A DNA stretch of 5,985 nt, from assembly GCA_003456455.1 (NCBI GenBank), contig DMRV01000190.1, positions 1 through 5,985 of the forward strand, written 5' to 3'. This stretch comes from Flavobacteriales bacterium. Its GTDB lineage: Bacteria > Bacteroidota > Bacteroidia > UBA10329. The notes beneath the pieces were generated by a model. It saw only the letters and a list, made by a program, of their open reading frames with translations. It searched no databases and was not told the DNA's origin. Positions 4,546 through 5,985 of the stretch are shown here, piece after piece. Numbering within the stretch: the stretch's first letter is position 1; each line of letters starts with the position of its first letter. A program made the translations under genes and the position numbers.

Positions 4546-5985
4546 TTAGCTTCCGCAAGCTTCACACTCATCAGGATTATCTAACGAACATAAAATTTGC
4601 GCTTGAGCTTCGGTAATTGTCACCGATTGTGCTCCTCCCTCAGCATTTGATTTTGGTACCATCACAGGTGTAGCCAATTCTGATTTTGCCGCAACCGGTG
4701 CTGGTGTTGGAATTATAGCCTCTGCTTGAGGTTCAACTTGCTGTACTACGGGCTCCGTTGTAACAGCTTCTGCCGTTGGTGCTGCCTTTTCTTCTTTGCT
4801 TACGGTAAACTGAATTGCAGCTGCTGCAGCTTGCGTTCTCAGGTAATACATTCCTGTTTTAAGACCGGCTTTCCATGCGTAGAAGTGCATTGATGTAAGC
4901 TTTCCGAAATTCGGATTTTGCATAAACAAGTTCAAACTCTGACTTTGATCGATGTATGCGCCACGGTCAGCAGCCATATCGATAATGTCCTTCATGCTAA
5001 GCTCCCAGATAGTTCTGTAAAGCTGACGGATGTTCTCAGGAATTTCCTCAATTGCCTGAATAGAACCGCCATTAGCGATGAGTTGATTCTTCATGTCATC
5101 ATTCCAAAGACCCAATTTCACGAGGTCCTTAAGAAGATGCTTATTCACTACTACAAACTCTCCAGAAAGCACTCTTCTGGTGTAGATATTTGCGTGATAA
5201 GGCTCGAAACATTCATTGTTTCCAAGAATTTGAGAAGTAGAAGCAGTTGGCATTGGCGCAACCAAAAGTGAATTACGCACACCATACTTCTTCACTTCTT
5301 CTTTCAACACGTCCCATTCCCAACGAGTAGATGGAGTAACGCCCCACATATCATATTGGAACATGCCTTGAGAGACAGGAGAACCTGGGTAGCTTTCGTA
5401 ATGACCAAACTCAATGGCTTGATCCTTAGAACAGGTCATTGCCGCGTAATAAATCGTCTCGAAGATGTCCTTATTCAATTGCTTAGCTTCCGGAGAATCG
5501 AATGGCAAACGCAATTTGATAAACGCATCAGCTAATCCCTGTACACCAAGTCCAATTGGACGATGACGCATGTTTGAATGACGTGCTTCAGGTACTGGGT
5601 AGAAATTCCTATCAATAACCTTGTTGAGGTTTTTTGTAGCTACATACGTGATATCGAACAATTTTTGATGATCAAACTCACCTTCAGGCGTAACAAACTT
5701 TGGAAGCGCCAGAGATGCTAGGTTACAAACCGCAACTTCTTCTTTAGATGTGTACTGTACAATTTCGGTACACAAGTTTGAAGACTTGATTGTACCCAAG
5801 TTTTGCTGATTGGACTTGCCGTTACAAGCATCTTTGTAAAGAATGTAAGGTGTTCCGGTTTCAATCTGAGATTCCATAATATGGAACCAAAGGTCTTGTG
5901 CCTTTACAGTTTTACGCGCTTTTCCTGCTGCTTCGTATTCTTCATACAAAGCTTCAAATTTTGGTCCCCAGCAATCTCCCAATCC
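4546..5985 (-). CDS. nrdA: Ribonucleoside-diphosphate reductase large (alpha) subunit, C-terminal part (5' end outside window)
   Basis: This is the catalytic subunit of class I ribonucleotide reductase, which reduces NDPs to dNDPs in the cytoplasm with the NrdB radical subunit. The frame is open to the window edge (GLGDCWG, resembling GLADCWG of eukaryotic RNR1), so roughly the first 360 residues are missing. Numbering from GDCWG with G as residue 2, visible marks are: the catalytic triad N69-C71-E73 in SSNLCTEI; C86 in VAVCNLASLAL, partner of the N-terminal active-site cysteine; APMPTASTSQILGNN (242-256); EPYHANIYTRRVLSGEF (260-276); the Y379-Y380 radical-transfer pair in GMYYLRT; and the CSLDNPDECEACGS tail, whose C473/C476 (CxxC) re-reduces the active site. 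The sequence is closer to eukaryotic RNR1 than to E. coli NrdA. Residues ~397-455 are an Ala/Pro/Val/Glu-rich linker, making the C-terminus some 45 residues longer than in human RRM1. No frameshifts are seen. Confidence 0.96.
   Translation of the reverse strand, partial: GLGDCWGPKFEALYEEYEAAGKARKTVKAQDLWFHIMESQIETGTPYILYKDACNGKSNQQNLGTIKSSNLCTEIVQYTSKEEVAVCNLASLALPKFVTPEGEFDHQKLFDITYVATKNLNKVIDRNFYPVPEARHSNMRHRPIGLGVQGLADAFIKLRLPFDSPEAKQLNKDIFETIYYAAMTCSKDQAIEFGHYESYPGSPVSQGMFQYDMWGVTPSTRWEWDVLKEEVKKYGVRNSLLVAPMPTASTSQILGNNECFEPYHANIYTRRVLSGEFVVVNKHLLKDLVKLGLWNDDMKNQLIANGGSIQAIEEIPENIRQLYRTIWELSMKDIIDMAADRGAYIDQSQSLNLFMQNPNFGKLTSMHFYAWKAGLKTGMYYLRTQAAAAAIQFTVSKEEKAAPTAEAVTTEPVVQQVEPQAEAIIPTPAPVAAKSELATPVMVPKSNAEGGAQSVTITEAQAQILCSLDNPDECEACGS

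Noticed and set aside
4918..5271. Plus-strand open frame of 117 codons opposite nrdA
   Set aside because: Antisense shadow of a highly conserved enzyme gene; no start context or domain.

Overview
The window looks like Bacteroidota chromosomal DNA, probably from a Flavobacteriales-like lineage (phylum fairly sure, lower ranks a guess). The evidence is two proteins with C-terminal type IX secretion (T9SS) sorting domains, an N-terminal fragment that reads like the small DUF2795 protein of this phylum, promoter -7 boxes of the Bacteroidota form TAnnTTTG, and no Shine-Dalgarno-like sequence at the starts examined. Every gene reads on the minus strand, so the transcription order runs from high to low coordinates.

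In transcription order: (1) 5985-4546 is the C-terminal part of a eukaryote-like class I ribonucleotide reductase large subunit (nrdA), cut by the window edge. It ends in the CxxC redox tail and is followed by a strong intrinsic terminator at 4489-4517. (2) A roughly 320-bp gap holds a promoter at 4252-4259. (3) 4222-1374 reads as one secreted protein: signal peptide, one RCC1-like blade, a long parallel beta-helix, a helical segment and a T9SS sorting domain. Its first ~460 bp is broken by what look like four single-base losses, each at a short homopolymer. Only 4151-3843 and 3671-1374 (open back to 3767) remain as sizeable open frames. (4) 1377-346 is a second T9SS cargo protein, overlapping the first by ATGA, with its own terminator at 304-322. 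(5) A GC-rich palindromic patch at 236-292 ends in a copy of the last codons of nrdA (E-A-C-G-S-stop). A second terminator at 181-212 follows, built like the nrdA terminator. (6) 57-1 is the start of the DUF2795 gene, with its own promoter at 89-118.

Functionally, nrdA makes deoxyribonucleotides, and the two middle genes form an operon of surface or secreted proteins of unknown role. The most interesting features are structural: the nrdA tail is repeated about 4.3 kb away, so it brackets the secreted-protein operon like an attachment-site duplication; two palindromic repeat-like segments are read in frame within the sorting domain of the 343-aa protein; frameshifts cluster in an otherwise clean window; and a 13-bp perfect hairpin lies in signal-peptide codons. 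I see no transposase, integrase, CRISPR array, tRNA or rRNA.
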